Part shown: one piece after another, positions 16,897 to 24,952 of the stretch
Layout: the number at the start of each line of letters is the position of its first letter
Numbering within the stretch: the stretch's first letter is position 1
Origin: Chloroflexota bacterium
Lineage (GTDB): Bacteria > Chloroflexota > Limnocylindria > Limnocylindrales > CSP1-4
Direction: 5' to 3'
Length of the DNA: 32,140 nucleotides
NCBI GenBank assembly: GCA_021825385.1
Contig: JAKAHU010000006.1
Coordinates: 1-32,140 of the forward strand
The notes under the pieces: model-generated
What the model was told of the DNA's origin: nothing
The model's database searches: none
Seen by the model: the letters and a program-made list of their open reading frames with translations, nothing else
Program-made: the position numbers and the translations under genes

Positions 16897-18018
16897 TCAG
16901 TCGTTGTAGAGCCGCTCTTCGATCAGCTTCTCCTGGACCGTCCGGCCGTTCGGATCGAAACAGGAGAACTCGAAGTGCTTCTCGAACTCGAGGTCGAGGC
17001 TGTCCTGGCCGCCACGGTTCTTCTCGACCGAAACGACGATCCAGTCACGGAACCGCTGCGCCTGGTAGGGGTTGAACTCGATGTTCACCTTGGCCACGAT
17101 GTGGTACTTCTCGTTCAGGATCAGGATGATGTCCGCCTCGTAGTTGATCGCCGACGAGCCGCGCAGGTGGAAGTTGCGCAGCCGGCTCGCCTTCAGGCCC
17201 TCCTTGTCGGCGGCCACGATCGCGATCATCGGGACCTCCTCGGACAGAGCGATGTCCTTGAGTCCGTTGACCACGAAGGTGACCTTCTCCGTCTCGGAGC
17301 TCGGCTCCGGGATCTGGGGCACCTTCTGGAGGTAGTCGACGACGACCAGCAGGCGCCGGTCGCCCGACAGCGCCCGGTGCTGCTGGACGAGCCGGCGGAT
17401 GTTGTCGACCGTGCTCACGGTCTGGGAGCCGCGAAGCAGGAACAGGTTCTGGCCGTAGCGCGCGATCCGGTCGAGGCTGGGGCGCAGGCGCGGATTGTCG
17501 GCCAGCTGGGCAGTGCCGCTCCCATCGGCCATCCACGTGCCGAGGATCTCCCGGCGGACGTCCTGGATCTTGATCGCACCGGTGCGGTGGGGCAGGTGGG
17601 CGAGCGCCGATTCCATCGCCACGAGCCGATTGAGCAGGTATTGCTCGTCGTGCTCGAAGCACAGGTAGAGGACGTTCGCCTGACCACCCGAGGCGACATT
17701 GCGCGCCATCTGGAGGGCCATCGTCGTCTTGCCCGTCCCCTGGGCGCCGCCGATCAGGAGCAGTTCCCCGGCCCGCAGGCCGGTCCCGATCGTCTTGTCG
17801 AGCGGCGTGAAGCCGAGTGGCACCGGCTGATACTCCCCGACCCGGCCGCTGGTGACCTTGTCGTTCAGGTCGATCAGCACGTCCAGGGCGGAGCGCGGCG
17901 CCATGCTGCCGTTGTCGGTGTCGAGCCGCCAGGACGCCTTTGGCGTCGGCGGAGCGCTCGGATCGGCGGCCTCAGTGTCCACGGATTCGTACCCTCCCGG
18001 CGGTGATCCTCGGGCCAT
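16897..18018 (-). CDS. DnaB-like RecA-fold ATPase lacking the DnaB N-terminal domain
   Basis: A 373-aa protein resembling the C-terminal helicase domain of DnaB. After a disordered 40-residue start and a short helix come PLGFTPLDKTIGTGLRAGEL, Walker A GAQGTGKT (91-98), FEHDEQ, Walker B VVVDYLQKVP (D228) and the late motif FHLRGSSAINYEADIILIL, parallel to the DnaB SGALEQDADV motif. VEKNRGGQDSLDLEF matches the KxRxG region of DnaB. The primase-interacting N-terminal domain is absent, so this is probably not the replicative helicase; its target is unknown. ATG 18018 opens the longest frame, but GTG 17982 has GGGAGG 9 nt upstream and may be the real start. A tandem decamer lies just upstream. Confidence 0.88.
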   Translation of the reverse strand: MARGSPPGGYESVDTEAADPSAPPTPKASWRLDTDNGSMAPRSALDVLIDLNDKVTSGRVGEYQPVPLGFTPLDKTIGTGLRAGELLLIGGAQGTGKTTMALQMARNVASGGQANVLYLCFEHDEQYLLNRLVAMESALAHLPHRTGAIKIQDVRREILGTWMADGSGTAQLADNPRLRPSLDRIARYGQNLFLLRGSQTVSTVDNIRRLVQQHRALSGDRRLLVVVDYLQKVPQIPEPSSETEKVTFVVNGLKDIALSEEVPMIAIVAADKEGLKASRLRNFHLRGSSAINYEADIILILNEKYHIVAKVNIEFNPYQAQRFRDWIVVSVEKNRGGQDSLDLEFEKHFEFSCFDPNGRTVQEKLIEERLYND

Positions 18019-18024
18019 GGTAGC

Positions 18025-18044
18025 ACCGGTCCCGACCGGTCCCG
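18025..18044. repeat. Two tandem copies of a 10-bp unit before the DnaB-like gene
   Basis: ACCGGTCCCG occurs twice in direct succession on the plus strand, 7-26 bp upstream of the ATG at 18018. Each copy includes the palindrome ACCGGT. It could be an operator or chance in GC-rich DNA. Confidence 0.6.
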
Positions 18045-18098
18045 CCGCTCCCCATTCGGCCCAGCCGGCCCCGGACCATCAGCGCACCGGCCGGTCGA

Positions 18099-19490
18099 TC
18101 AGCGGGGCAGCGCGGCCAGTTCGAACCACAGTCGAACGACCGTCCGGATCCCGGTCTCGTAGTTGCGCAGGTCCATCGCTTCGTTCGGTGCGTGGGCGTG
18201 GTCGTCGGGCGGGGTGAACCCGAGCAGGACCACCGGCAGGCCCAGGATCGACTCGAAGCTGGCACAGACCGGGATCGAGCCGCCCTCCCGGATGTAGAGC
18301 GGGGCAACCCCGAACGTCGCCTCGATCGCCCGGGCCGCGGCCTTCGTGGCCGGGTGGTCGATCGGGGTCAGGCTCGGGCGTCCGCCGTGCTGGCGGACGA
18401 CCTCCACCCGCACCCCGGGCGGCGCGATCTCGCCGATGTACGAGACGAGCAGATCGGTGATCCGGTTCGGGTCCTGGTCGGGCACGAGCCGGCAGGTGAT
18501 CTTGGCGTGGGCATGGGCGGGGATGATCGTCTTGCTCCCCTCACCCTGGAAACCGCCCCAGATCCCGTTCACGTCGAGCGTCGGCCGGGCGCCCCGGCGC
18601 TCGAGGGTCGTGTAACCGGCCTCACCCACGAGGGCCGGCACGCCGATCGACCGGCGGAACGCCTCCTCGTCGAACGGCAGGGCCGCGAACGCCGCCCGAT
18701 CCGCCGGGGTCAGCGGGCGCACGTCATCGTAGAAGCCGGGCACCAGGATCCGGCCGTCGGGACCCTTCAGGGCGGCGATGATCGTGGCCAGCGCGTTGGC
18801 CGGGTTCTGGACCGTCCCTCCATACGAACCCGAGTGGAGGTCGACCGTGCTGCCGTGGACGTCGACCTGAACCGCCGCCAGGCCGCGCAGGCCGATCGTG
18901 ATCGCCGGCCGGTTGCCGTCGAAGAAGCCGGTGTCGGAGATGACCACGAGGTCCGCCGCCAGCCGGTCGCGATTCGCCTCGAGCCAGCGGTCGAGGTTGA
19001 CCGAACCGCTCTCCTCCTCGCCCTCGAAGACGAACTTCAGGTTGACCGGCAGGCCGCCCGTGGTCGCCAGGAGCGCCTCGGTCGCCCGGAGATGGAGGTG
19101 GACCTGACCCTTGTCGTCGGCGGCACCCCGGGCCTGCAGCCGGTCGCCGACGACGATTGGCTCGAAGGGCGGTGACTCCCATTCCTCCAGGGGATCGACC
19201 GGCTGGACGTCGTAGTGACCGTAGACGATGACCGTCGGGGCGCCCTCGGCGTGGAGCCAGTCGCCGTAGACCACCGGATGGCCGCCGGTCTCGGCGACCT
19301 CGACGTGCTCGACCCCGATCCTGCGCAGGTCGGCCGCGATGGCATCGGCCGCCGCTCGGCAGTCGGCGGCATGCTCGGGCAGAGCGGAGATGCTCGGGAT
19401 GCGCAGCAGGGCCTCGTACGACTCGAGTCGCCGCTGGCGCGTCCGGGCGAGATACTCCTCGATGTCAGGGGTGGGCTCAGCCGGCATCAT
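18099..19490 (-). CDS. M20 family metallopeptidase (dipeptidase-like)
   Basis: Predicted cytoplasmic di-zinc hydrolase of 463 aa, closest in style to the carnosinase/CNDP-like dipeptidases. Metal and catalytic motifs are intact: GHYDVQPVD with H92 and D94, ARGAADDKG with D125, EGEEESGS with the catalytic Glu at 158-159, VVISDTG and, near the end, PDDHAHAPNEAMDL with the last His ligand. The middle domain (about 210-320) is the dimerisation lid. ATG codons at 19490 and 19487 both follow GGAGG (4 and 7 nt away). The substrate is not evident; peptides or N-acyl amino acids are possible. It follows ftsH after 83 nt with a hairpin between them. Confidence 0.94.
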   Translation of the reverse strand: MMPAEPTPDIEEYLARTRQRRLESYEALLRIPSISALPEHAADCRAAADAIAADLRRIGVEHVEVAETGGHPVVYGDWLHAEGAPTVIVYGHYDVQPVDPLEEWESPPFEPIVVGDRLQARGAADDKGQVHLHLRATEALLATTGGLPVNLKFVFEGEEESGSVNLDRWLEANRDRLAADLVVISDTGFFDGNRPAITIGLRGLAAVQVDVHGSTVDLHSGSYGGTVQNPANALATIIAALKGPDGRILVPGFYDDVRPLTPADRAAFAALPFDEEAFRRSIGVPALVGEAGYTTLERRGARPTLDVNGIWGGFQGEGSKTIIPAHAHAKITCRLVPDQDPNRITDLLVSYIGEIAPPGVRVEVVRQHGGRPSLTPIDHPATKAAARAIEATFGVAPLYIREGGSIPVCASFESILGLPVVLLGFTPPDDHAHAPNEAMDLRNYETGIRTVVRLWFELAALPR

Positions 19491-19526
19491 TCAACCTCCG
19501 GGGTTCAGCCTGGGCGCGAGTCGACA

Positions 19527-19544
19527 GCCCGAGACGGCTCGGGC
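19527..19544 (-). terminator. Short GC hairpin after ftsH
   Basis: GCCCGAG and CTCGGGC form a perfect 7-bp stem with a 4-nt loop, about 30 nt beyond the ftsH stop. No run of U follows, so it may be only a pausing or processing hairpin between ftsH and the peptidase gene. Confidence 0.35.
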
Positions 19545-19573
19545 GCCGTCCGTGGCTCGTGATCGCCGCCCGA

Positions 19574-21523
19574 TCAGGCCGGGCTGGGACGCGGCTTCGG
19601 ACTCGGGGCAGGAGGGTTCACCCCGCCGCCGGCGCTGGCCGTCCCGGTCGGCGGAGGGCTCGCCGCCGCGAGCGGTGGACCAGCGTGCCTGTCCTCCTTT
19701 GGTGGCAGATCGGAGAACAGCTGCTCGAACCCCTCCCCATCCACCGTCTCCTCGGCCACGAGCTTCTCGGCCAGGGCCGTCAAGCGGTCCTTGTGGGCGA
19801 CGAGGACCTCCATCGCCCGCGCATAGTTGCGGTCGATGATCGCTCGGACCTCCTCGTCGATCTGGCGCGCCACGTCGTCGGAGTAGTTCCGCTGCTCGCC
19901 GATCTCACGGCCCAGGAAGACGAGCTCGTCGCGCTTGCCGAATGAGAGCGGGCCGAGCTTTTCGCTCATCCCAAACTCGGTGACCATCCGCCGGGCGAGC
20001 ATCGTCGCCTTCTCGATATCGTTCGAGGCGCCGGTGGTCGTGTCGCCGAAGATCAGCTTCTCGGCCGCGTTACCGCCGAGCAGGCCGGCGATCTTGTCCT
20101 CGAACTCGGACTTGCTTTGCAGGTAGCGGTCCTCGGTCGGCAGGGCCATCGTGTAGCCGAGGGCCATGCCCCGGCTGATGATCGTCACCTTCTGGACCGG
20201 GTCGCACTTGGGCAGGACCCGCTGGACGATCGCGTGGCCGCCCTCGTGGTAGGCGATGACGACCTTCTCCTGGTCGGAGATGATCCGGCTCTTGCGCTCC
20301 GGGCCGGCCACGATCCGCTCGAGCGCCTCCTGGAACTCGGGCATGCCGATCGTCTTCTTGTTGCGGCGCGCAGCCAGGATCGCCGCCTCGTTGACCAGGT
20401 TGGCCAGGTCGGCACCCGAGAAGCCGGGCGACTGGCGGGCGATGTTCTCGATGTCGACCGACTTGTCGAGCGGCTTGCCCTTCGTGTGCACCTTGAGGAT
20501 CGCCACCCGGCCCTTCATGTCCGGCCGGTCGAGGATCACCTGGCGGTCGAATCGACCGGGCCGCAGGAGGGCCGGATCGAGGACGTCGGGGCGGTTCGTG
20601 GCCGCGACGACGATCACGTTCGTGTTCGTGTCGAACCCATCCATCTCGACCAGGATCTGGTTGAGGGTCTGCTCGCGCTCGTCGTGCGAGCCGCCCAGGC
20701 CGGCGCCGCGCTGACGCCCGACCGCGTCGATCTCGTCGACGAAGACGATGCACGGGCTGTTCCGCTTGGCCTGGTCGAACAGATCGCGGACGCGCGACGC
20801 ACCGACCCCGACGAACATCTCCACGAACTCGGACCCGGAGATGCTGAAGAAGGGCACGCCGGCCTCGCCGGCGACCGCGCGGGCCATCAGGGTCTTGCCC
20901 GTGCCCGGTGGTCCGACGAGCAGGACACCGCGCGGGATCCGAGCCCCGAGCGAGTTGAACTTCTCGGGGTACTTCAGGAACTCGACGACCTCCTGGAGCT
21001 CCGTCTTGGCCTCGTCCACCCCGGCCACGTCGGCGAACGTGACGACCGTCTTGTTACCCAGGAACATCCGGGCTCGGCTCTTGCCAAAGCTGAGCGCCTG
21101 GTTGTTCGTCCCCTGGGCCTGACGCATCATGAAGAAGATGAAGCCTCCGATCAGGATGATCGGCAGCAACCCGGTCAGGATCAGGCCGAGCCAGGACGTG
21201 TCGGGCGGCTTCTCGGCCTTGTAGACGTCCCTGCCCAGGTCGATCCCGCCGGCCTTCGCGGCCGTCTGCATGTCGGCGTAAACGTTGGTCAGGACGCTGG
21301 GGACGACCGTCGAGTACGACTTGCCGTCCTTGAGCGTCACGGTCAGGGTCTGCTCCTGCTGGACGACCGAGGTCACCCTGCCCGACTGGACGTCGTCCAG
21401 GAACTGCGAGTAGCCGGTCGTGGGCTGGTTCGGGGCCTGGATCAGCCAGGCGTAGAGAAGCGCGACGGTGCCCATCACGAGGATGAGCATCACGACACCG
21501 TTGCGCAGGAACTTGGCGTTCAA
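19574..21523 (-). CDS. ftsH: ATP-dependent zinc metalloprotease FtsH
   Basis: Membrane AAA+ protease that extracts and degrades membrane and cytosolic proteins. In the 649-aa form, two membrane segments (about 9-28 and 112-133) flank an extracellular domain. The AAA module has Walker A GPPGTGKT (204-211), Walker B VFVDEIDA (260-267) and the second region of homology ALLRPGRFD (318-326). The zinc site is HEGGH (426-430), fitting HExxH. The tail is Pro/Ala-rich. I chose TTG 21523 because GGAGG lies 6 nt before it; a GTG at 21556 would add 11 residues but lies within a leader hairpin. TATACT upstream gives a plausible promoter. The NfeD/SPFH pair elsewhere in the window belongs to the same general membrane quality-control theme. 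Confidence 0.97.
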   Translation of the reverse strand: MNAKFLRNGVVMLILVMGTVALLYAWLIQAPNQPTTGYSQFLDDVQSGRVTSVVQQEQTLTVTLKDGKSYSTVVPSVLTNVYADMQTAAKAGGIDLGRDVYKAEKPPDTSWLGLILTGLLPIILIGGFIFFMMRQAQGTNNQALSFGKSRARMFLGNKTVVTFADVAGVDEAKTELQEVVEFLKYPEKFNSLGARIPRGVLLVGPPGTGKTLMARAVAGEAGVPFFSISGSEFVEMFVGVGASRVRDLFDQAKRNSPCIVFVDEIDAVGRQRGAGLGGSHDEREQTLNQILVEMDGFDTNTNVIVVAATNRPDVLDPALLRPGRFDRQVILDRPDMKGRVAILKVHTKGKPLDKSVDIENIARQSPGFSGADLANLVNEAAILAARRNKKTIGMPEFQEALERIVAGPERKSRIISDQEKVVIAYHEGGHAIVQRVLPKCDPVQKVTIISRGMALGYTMALPTEDRYLQSKSEFEDKIAGLLGGNAAEKLIFGDTTTGASNDIEKATMLARRMVTEFGMSEKLGPLSFGKRDELVFLGREIGEQRNYSDDVARQIDEEVRAIIDRNYARAMEVLVAHKDRLTALAEKLVAEETVDGEGFEQLFSDLPPKEDRHAGPPLAAASPPPTGTASAGGGVNPPAPSPKPRPSPA

Positions 21524-21545
21524 GAGGGGCCTCCGGCTCAGACGG

Positions 21546-21564
21546 GCCGGTGCCACGCACCGGC
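21546..21564 (-). promoter_or_regulatory. Perfect hairpin in the ftsH leader
   Basis: GCCGGTGC and GCACCGGC form a perfect 8-bp stem with a 3-nt loop, within the first 25 nt of the predicted transcript and before the GGAGG. It could stabilise the 5' end or affect translation. It does not cover the ribosome-binding site. Confidence 0.5.
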
Positions 21565-21574
21565 TCGTGGACCG

Positions 21575-21580
21575 AGTATA
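21575..21580 (-). promoter_or_regulatory. Candidate -10 (TATACT) of ftsH
   Basis: TATACT on the minus strand, differing from TATAAT at one base and standing out in GC-rich sequence. It predicts a start near 21568 and a leader of about 45 nt. A -35 at 17 nt is not obvious. Confidence 0.5.
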
Positions 21581-21755
21581 GCGTCCGGCCGGTCGATGGC
21601 CTCGTGACGGCCCCGCGCGGGTGGTGCGGACGGTGGGCCGGCCTCGGGCCCGGTCGATGATCCCTCAGGAGGGTGCCCACCCGCGCCGGGCCGAGCGGGC
21701 GGCCTGGCTCATCGCACCCGCACCCGGCGGGTCGGGATTGCGCGGCGGTGATCGC

Positions 21756-21830
21756 TGGTAGCGGAGGGCGGATTCGAACCACCGACCAAGGGCTTATGAG
21801 TCCCCTGCTCTACCACTGAGCTACTCCGCC
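21756..21830 (-). tRNA. tRNA-Met (anticodon CAT), CCA encoded
   Basis: A 75-nt cloverleaf on the minus strand. The acceptor GGCGGAG pairs with CTCCGCT (G1-U72 wobble), followed by A73 and an encoded CCA. The D arm contains AGCTCAGTGGTAGAGC. The anticodon loop is CTCATAA, and the T arm is GGCGG or GGTGG with TTCGAAT. The anticodon stem has an A-G mismatch at 31-39. Lack of three G-C pairs at the bottom of the anticodon stem argues against an initiator tRNA. CAT could also mean lysidine-modified tRNA-Ile2, which sequence alone cannot exclude. It stands alone between the transporter operon and ftsH. Confidence 0.95.
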
Positions 21831-21839
21831 ACGGGCAGG

Positions 21840-21869
21840 ATTCTAGCAAACGGGCGTGCTCCCGGCGAA
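21840..21869 (-). promoter_or_regulatory. Candidate promoter of the tRNA-Met gene
   Basis: On the minus strand TTCGCC (-35) and TAGAAT (-10) are separated by 18 nt, with the -10 ending 9 nt before the tRNA 5' end. The -10 differs from TATAAT at one base; the -35 is poor. Confidence 0.5.
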
Positions 21870-21870
21870 A

Positions 21871-21883
21871 CCCCTCGTCGGGG
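21871..21883 (-). terminator. Weak hairpin with short T run after the transporter operon
   Basis: CCCC-GACGA-GGGG followed by TTT on the minus strand, about 45 nt past the stop of the last ATPase gene. The stem is only 4-5 bp, so intrinsic termination here is uncertain. Confidence 0.25.
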
Positions 21884-21926
21884 CGACCCGGGGTGTCACG
21901 AGCTCCACCGGATCGACATGCCACCC

Positions 21927-23009
21927 TCAGGGGCGGACCTCCGCCAGCGCGCCGTCCACGAAGACACGGATCTTCTCAGGCGGAAGCCGCACCAGCACAT
22001 CACCGGCCGGCAGTTTCCGGCCGCGGGCAACGCTCGCTTTGGCCGGATGACCGGCCACCTCGAGGGCGATCACGCGCACACTGCCCTGATCGAGGATCCC
22101 GGTCACCCTGGCGGCCAGCGTGTTCTCCCCCGGCTCGGTGGTCAGCTCGAGGTACTCCGGACGGACCCCGACCTCGATCCGGCCGGCGGGCAGTCGGACT
22201 GGATCGTAGCTCGATCGGAGCTTCGTTCCGCCGAACACGAGTCCATCTCCATCGATGCTGGCCGGGAACAGGTTCATCGCCGGCGAGCCGATGAAGTAGC
22301 CGACGTAGGTCGTGCGCGGGTATTCGAACAGTTCCTCGGGCGAACCGCGCTGGACGACCCGGCCTTCGCTCATCACCACGACCTCGTCGGCGAAGGTCAT
22401 CGCCTCGTTCTGGTCATGGGTGACGTAGACGACGGTCAGCCTGAACCGCTCGGTGATCTCCTTGATCTTGCGCCGCAGAAGGAACTTGAACTGGGGATCG
22501 ATGACCGTCAGTGGCTCGTCCATCAGGAGCGCCGCAACGTCCTCGCGGACCAGGCCCCGGCCGAGGGAAATGAGCTGTTTCTCGGCTGCCGTCAGGGCCC
22601 GTGCGGGCCTGCCCAGCTCGCGCTGGAGGTCGAGAACCTCGGCGATCTCGGCGACCTTTCGAGCGATCCGCGGACGCGGCCACTTCCGGCACACGAGCGG
22701 GAAGGCGAGGTTGTCGTACACGGACATCGCGCCGTAGATCACCGGGAACTGGAACACCTGGGCGATGTTCCGCCCCGCCGTCGGAAGATCCGTGACGTCG
22801 CGCTGGTCGAACAGCACCCTGCCCCGCGTTGGCCGCACCAGCCCTGAGATGACGTTCAGCATCGTCGTCTTGCCACAGCCCGACGGCCCCAGCAAGGCGT
22901 ACGTGCGACCGTCCTCCCACACCAGGTCGAGCGGGTTCAGGGCCCAGGCCGACTCGTGGGCGGACTGCGTGTACGTGTGGCCGACCCCTCTCAATGTGAT
23001 CCGTGCCAT
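21927..23009 (-). CDS. ABC transporter ATPase, GlpT-like, degenerate signature motif
   Basis: A nucleotide-binding subunit of a carbohydrate/polyol importer (360 aa), placed last in the operon. It shows Walker A GPSGCGKT (41-48), the Q-loop FQFPVIY, Walker B LLMDE (161-165) and the switch His H198 in VTHDQNEA. The LSGGQ signature is replaced by LTAAEKQ (139-145), followed by ISLGRGLVRED. This is the hallmark I associate with the GlpT subunit of the rhizobial GlpSTPQV glycerol importer, which also has GYFIGSPAMN at the same place. A MalK-like C-terminal regulatory (TOBE/OB) domain covers about 240-360. The start is ATG 23009. It most likely pairs with the neighbouring, different ATPase. The substrate is inferred, not shown. 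Confidence 0.93.
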   Translation of the reverse strand: MARITLRGVGHTYTQSAHESAWALNPLDLVWEDGRTYALLGPSGCGKTTMLNVISGLVRPTRGRVLFDQRDVTDLPTAGRNIAQVFQFPVIYGAMSVYDNLAFPLVCRKWPRPRIARKVAEIAEVLDLQRELGRPARALTAAEKQLISLGRGLVREDVAALLMDEPLTVIDPQFKFLLRRKIKEITERFRLTVVYVTHDQNEAMTFADEVVVMSEGRVVQRGSPEELFEYPRTTYVGYFIGSPAMNLFPASIDGDGLVFGGTKLRSSYDPVRLPAGRIEVGVRPEYLELTTEPGENTLAARVTGILDQGSVRVIALEVAGHPAKASVARGRKLPAGDVLVRLPPEKIRVFVDGALAEVRP

Positions 23010-23035
23010 CGAATTCGGGTCTCCGAGCTGGGCGG

Positions 23036-24097
23036 TCAGGGTGCCGCAACGAGCCGGTCGTCCGGACCAAAGGCAAACAGCCGATCCGGATTGATCGCCA
23101 CCGGCACGTCGGCGTTGAGGGCGAAGCCGTGGACGCCTTCGATCTGCAGGACGAGTGGACCGAACGGAGTCTCAACGTGAATGAACGTTTCCGACCCCGA
23201 GACCTCCGAGAACGTGACCGTGCCCACCACGTCGTCGGCTGAGCCAAGTTCGAGCTCGACCGCCCGGATCCCGAATTGATACCTGCCCGGGCCCAGCCCG
23301 CGCATGTGGGCGGGAAGTGCCAGTGACCGGCCTCCGCCGAGGCGGATCAGACCGTCCTCGATCGCTCCGCTGACGACATTCATCGGTGGATCGTTGATGA
23401 CGGCGGCGACCGCAGTCGTGGCCGGCCGGTCGAAGACGTCGTCGGGTCGACCAGCCTGGAGCAGGCGCCCCTCGTGCATCACCAGGACGACGTCACCGAG
23501 CATCATCGCCTCCGCTGGCTCGGTCGTCGTGTACAGAACGATCGCGTCGCCTTGATCCGAGAACAGGCCCCGCAGCTCCTCGCGCATCGCCTCGCGCAGC
23601 TTGTAGTCGAGGTTCGCCAAGGGCTCGTCGAGGAGCAGCACGTCGGCGCTCCGTGCCAGCGCTCGCGCCAGGGCCACCCGCTGCTGCTGCCCGCCCGACA
23701 GCTGGCTCGGCCGACGGTCCTCGAAGCCGCGCAGGTTGACTCGCTCGAGGACGGCCCGCGCCCGTTCCCGCGCGACGTCGACCGACAGTCCGCGCCGCCG
23801 GAGCGGGAAGGCCACGTTGTCGAGGACACTGAGGTGCGGGTAGTTGATGAACTGCTCGTACACCATCGCCACGTCGCGTTCCCAGACCGGCCGGGTGAGG
23901 AACGACTCTCCGTCGAGCTCCAGCCGCCCGCTGTCGACCCGCTGGAGGCCAGCGATCGTGCGCAGGAGCGTCGTCTTCCCGGCCTGGGTCCGGCCGATCA
24001 GGGTATGCAGACGACCACGCTCGAGCGTGAAGCTCAGGTCGTCGAGATACCGGACCCGGTCGACCGTCAGGCTCAACTGTTCCGCGATCAGCGCCAT
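23036..24097 (-). CDS. ABC transporter ATPase, GlpS-like, missing switch histidine
   Basis: Second nucleotide-binding subunit (353 aa). Walker A GRTQAGKT (35-42) fits GxxxxGKT but is unusual. The FINYP block follows VYEQ. The signature LSGGQQQR (133-140) and Walker B LLLDEP (154-159) with NLDYKLRE are normal. The H-loop reads YTTTEPAEA, so the switch His is Thr (T192). The same features occur in GlpS of the glycerol importer family. A MalK-like regulatory domain covers about 230-353. The gene starts at ATG 24097, 9 nt after the second permease, and ends 26 nt before the GlpT-like gene. Having LSGGQ here and the His in the partner implies a heterodimer with only one consensus ATP site. Confidence 0.93.
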   Translation of the reverse strand: MALIAEQLSLTVDRVRYLDDLSFTLERGRLHTLIGRTQAGKTTLLRTIAGLQRVDSGRLELDGESFLTRPVWERDVAMVYEQFINYPHLSVLDNVAFPLRRRGLSVDVARERARAVLERVNLRGFEDRRPSQLSGGQQQRVALARALARSADVLLLDEPLANLDYKLREAMREELRGLFSDQGDAIVLYTTTEPAEAMMLGDVVLVMHEGRLLQAGRPDDVFDRPATTAVAAVINDPPMNVVSGAIEDGLIRLGGGRSLALPAHMRGLGPGRYQFGIRAVELELGSADDVVGTVTFSEVSGSETFIHVETPFGPLVLQIEGVHGFALNADVPVAINPDRLFAFGPDDRLVAAP

Positions 24098-24106
24098 CTG
24101 CGCCCC

Positions 24107-24952
24107 CTACCGGATCGCACCGGCAAGGTGGCCGCGCGACAGGAACCGCTCCACGAGCACGGCGATGATCACGAGAGGGGTGACTGAAATCAGGGCCGAG
24201 GCGGACAGGGTCCACCATGGCGTGACCGACGAGTTCAGAGCCACGATCGCCACCGGCAGGAGCTGGGTCTGAGTGAAGGTCAGGGTGAAGGCGAAGAAGA
24301 AGTCGTTCCAGCCAAAGATGATGCAGAACAGACCGGCCACGATGATCCCGGGCAGGGAGTTGGGCAGGACGACCGACACGAACGCCCGCAGCGGCGTGCA
24401 GCCGTCGAGCATCGCCATTTCGTCGAGCTGGCGGGGCACGTTGTTGAAGAAGTCGACCATCACCCAGACCGCGATCGGCAGCAACAGCGCGATGTAGACG
24501 ACGATCAGCCCGAGCTGGCTGTCGAGCAGGCCCAGGAAACGCAGCATCAGGAAGAACGGGATGCCGAGCACGACCGGGGGCAGGATCCGCTGCGACACGA
24601 AGAAGAACACGATGTCCGAGTTCTTGGCGAAGCCAAGTTGATAGGTGAACCGCGACAGCCCGTAGGCCGCCAGGGTGCCCAGGACGATGCTGATCGTGCT
24701 CGCGCCGAGGGTCACGATGATGCTGTTCAGGTAGGGCTGCACGATGTCGATCCCGCCCGTGCCGCCGAACAGGCTCGTCCAGCCACTGAGCGAGGGCTCG
24801 TACTGGAGCCAGGGCAAATAGGTCGGTCCGCTGGTCACGCCGTTGACCGTCTTGAAGCTGGTGGTCAGAGCCCACAGGAACGGGGCCACGACGAACATCG
24901 ACCAGAGCACGATCGTGCCGTACTTGAGCACCAGGTACAGCCTCGACATCAT
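24107..24952 (-). CDS. ABC transporter permease (MalG/UgpE type)
   Basis: Inner membrane permease of 281 aa with six predicted transmembrane helices, the first at about 10-30 (IVLWSMFVVAPFLWALTTSF). The ATPase-contact EAA loop is visible as LDEMAMLDGCTPLRAFVSVVLPNSLPGI near residues 190-217. Its ATG at 24952 overlaps the stop of the first permease as ATGATG/TGA, a typical coupled pair. An alternative ATG is at 24949. It corresponds to the GlpQ-type subunit in glycerol importers, where two permeases form the channel. The next ATPase gene starts 9 nt downstream. Confidence 0.94.
   Translation of the reverse strand: MMSRLYLVLKYGTIVLWSMFVVAPFLWALTTSFKTVNGVTSGPTYLPWLQYEPSLSGWTSLFGGTGGIDIVQPYLNSIIVTLGASTISIVLGTLAAYGLSRFTYQLGFAKNSDIVFFFVSQRILPPVVLGIPFFLMLRFLGLLDSQLGLIVVYIALLLPIAVWVMVDFFNNVPRQLDEMAMLDGCTPLRAFVSVVLPNSLPGIIVAGLFCIIFGWNDFFFAFTLTFTQTQLLPVAIVALNSSVTPWWTLSASALISVTPLVIIAVLVERFLSRGHLAGAIR

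Noticed and set aside
20117-21607. 496-codon plus-strand frame opposite ftsH
   Set aside because: It is the antisense of a highly conserved protease. Composition is dominated by Asp, Arg, Leu and Val, as expected from complementary codons.
21756-21830. tRNA gene as the integration site of a genomic island
   Set aside because: The lower-G+C region lies on the 5' side of the tRNA, whereas integration normally uses the 3' end. No integrase or repeated tRNA fragment was found.
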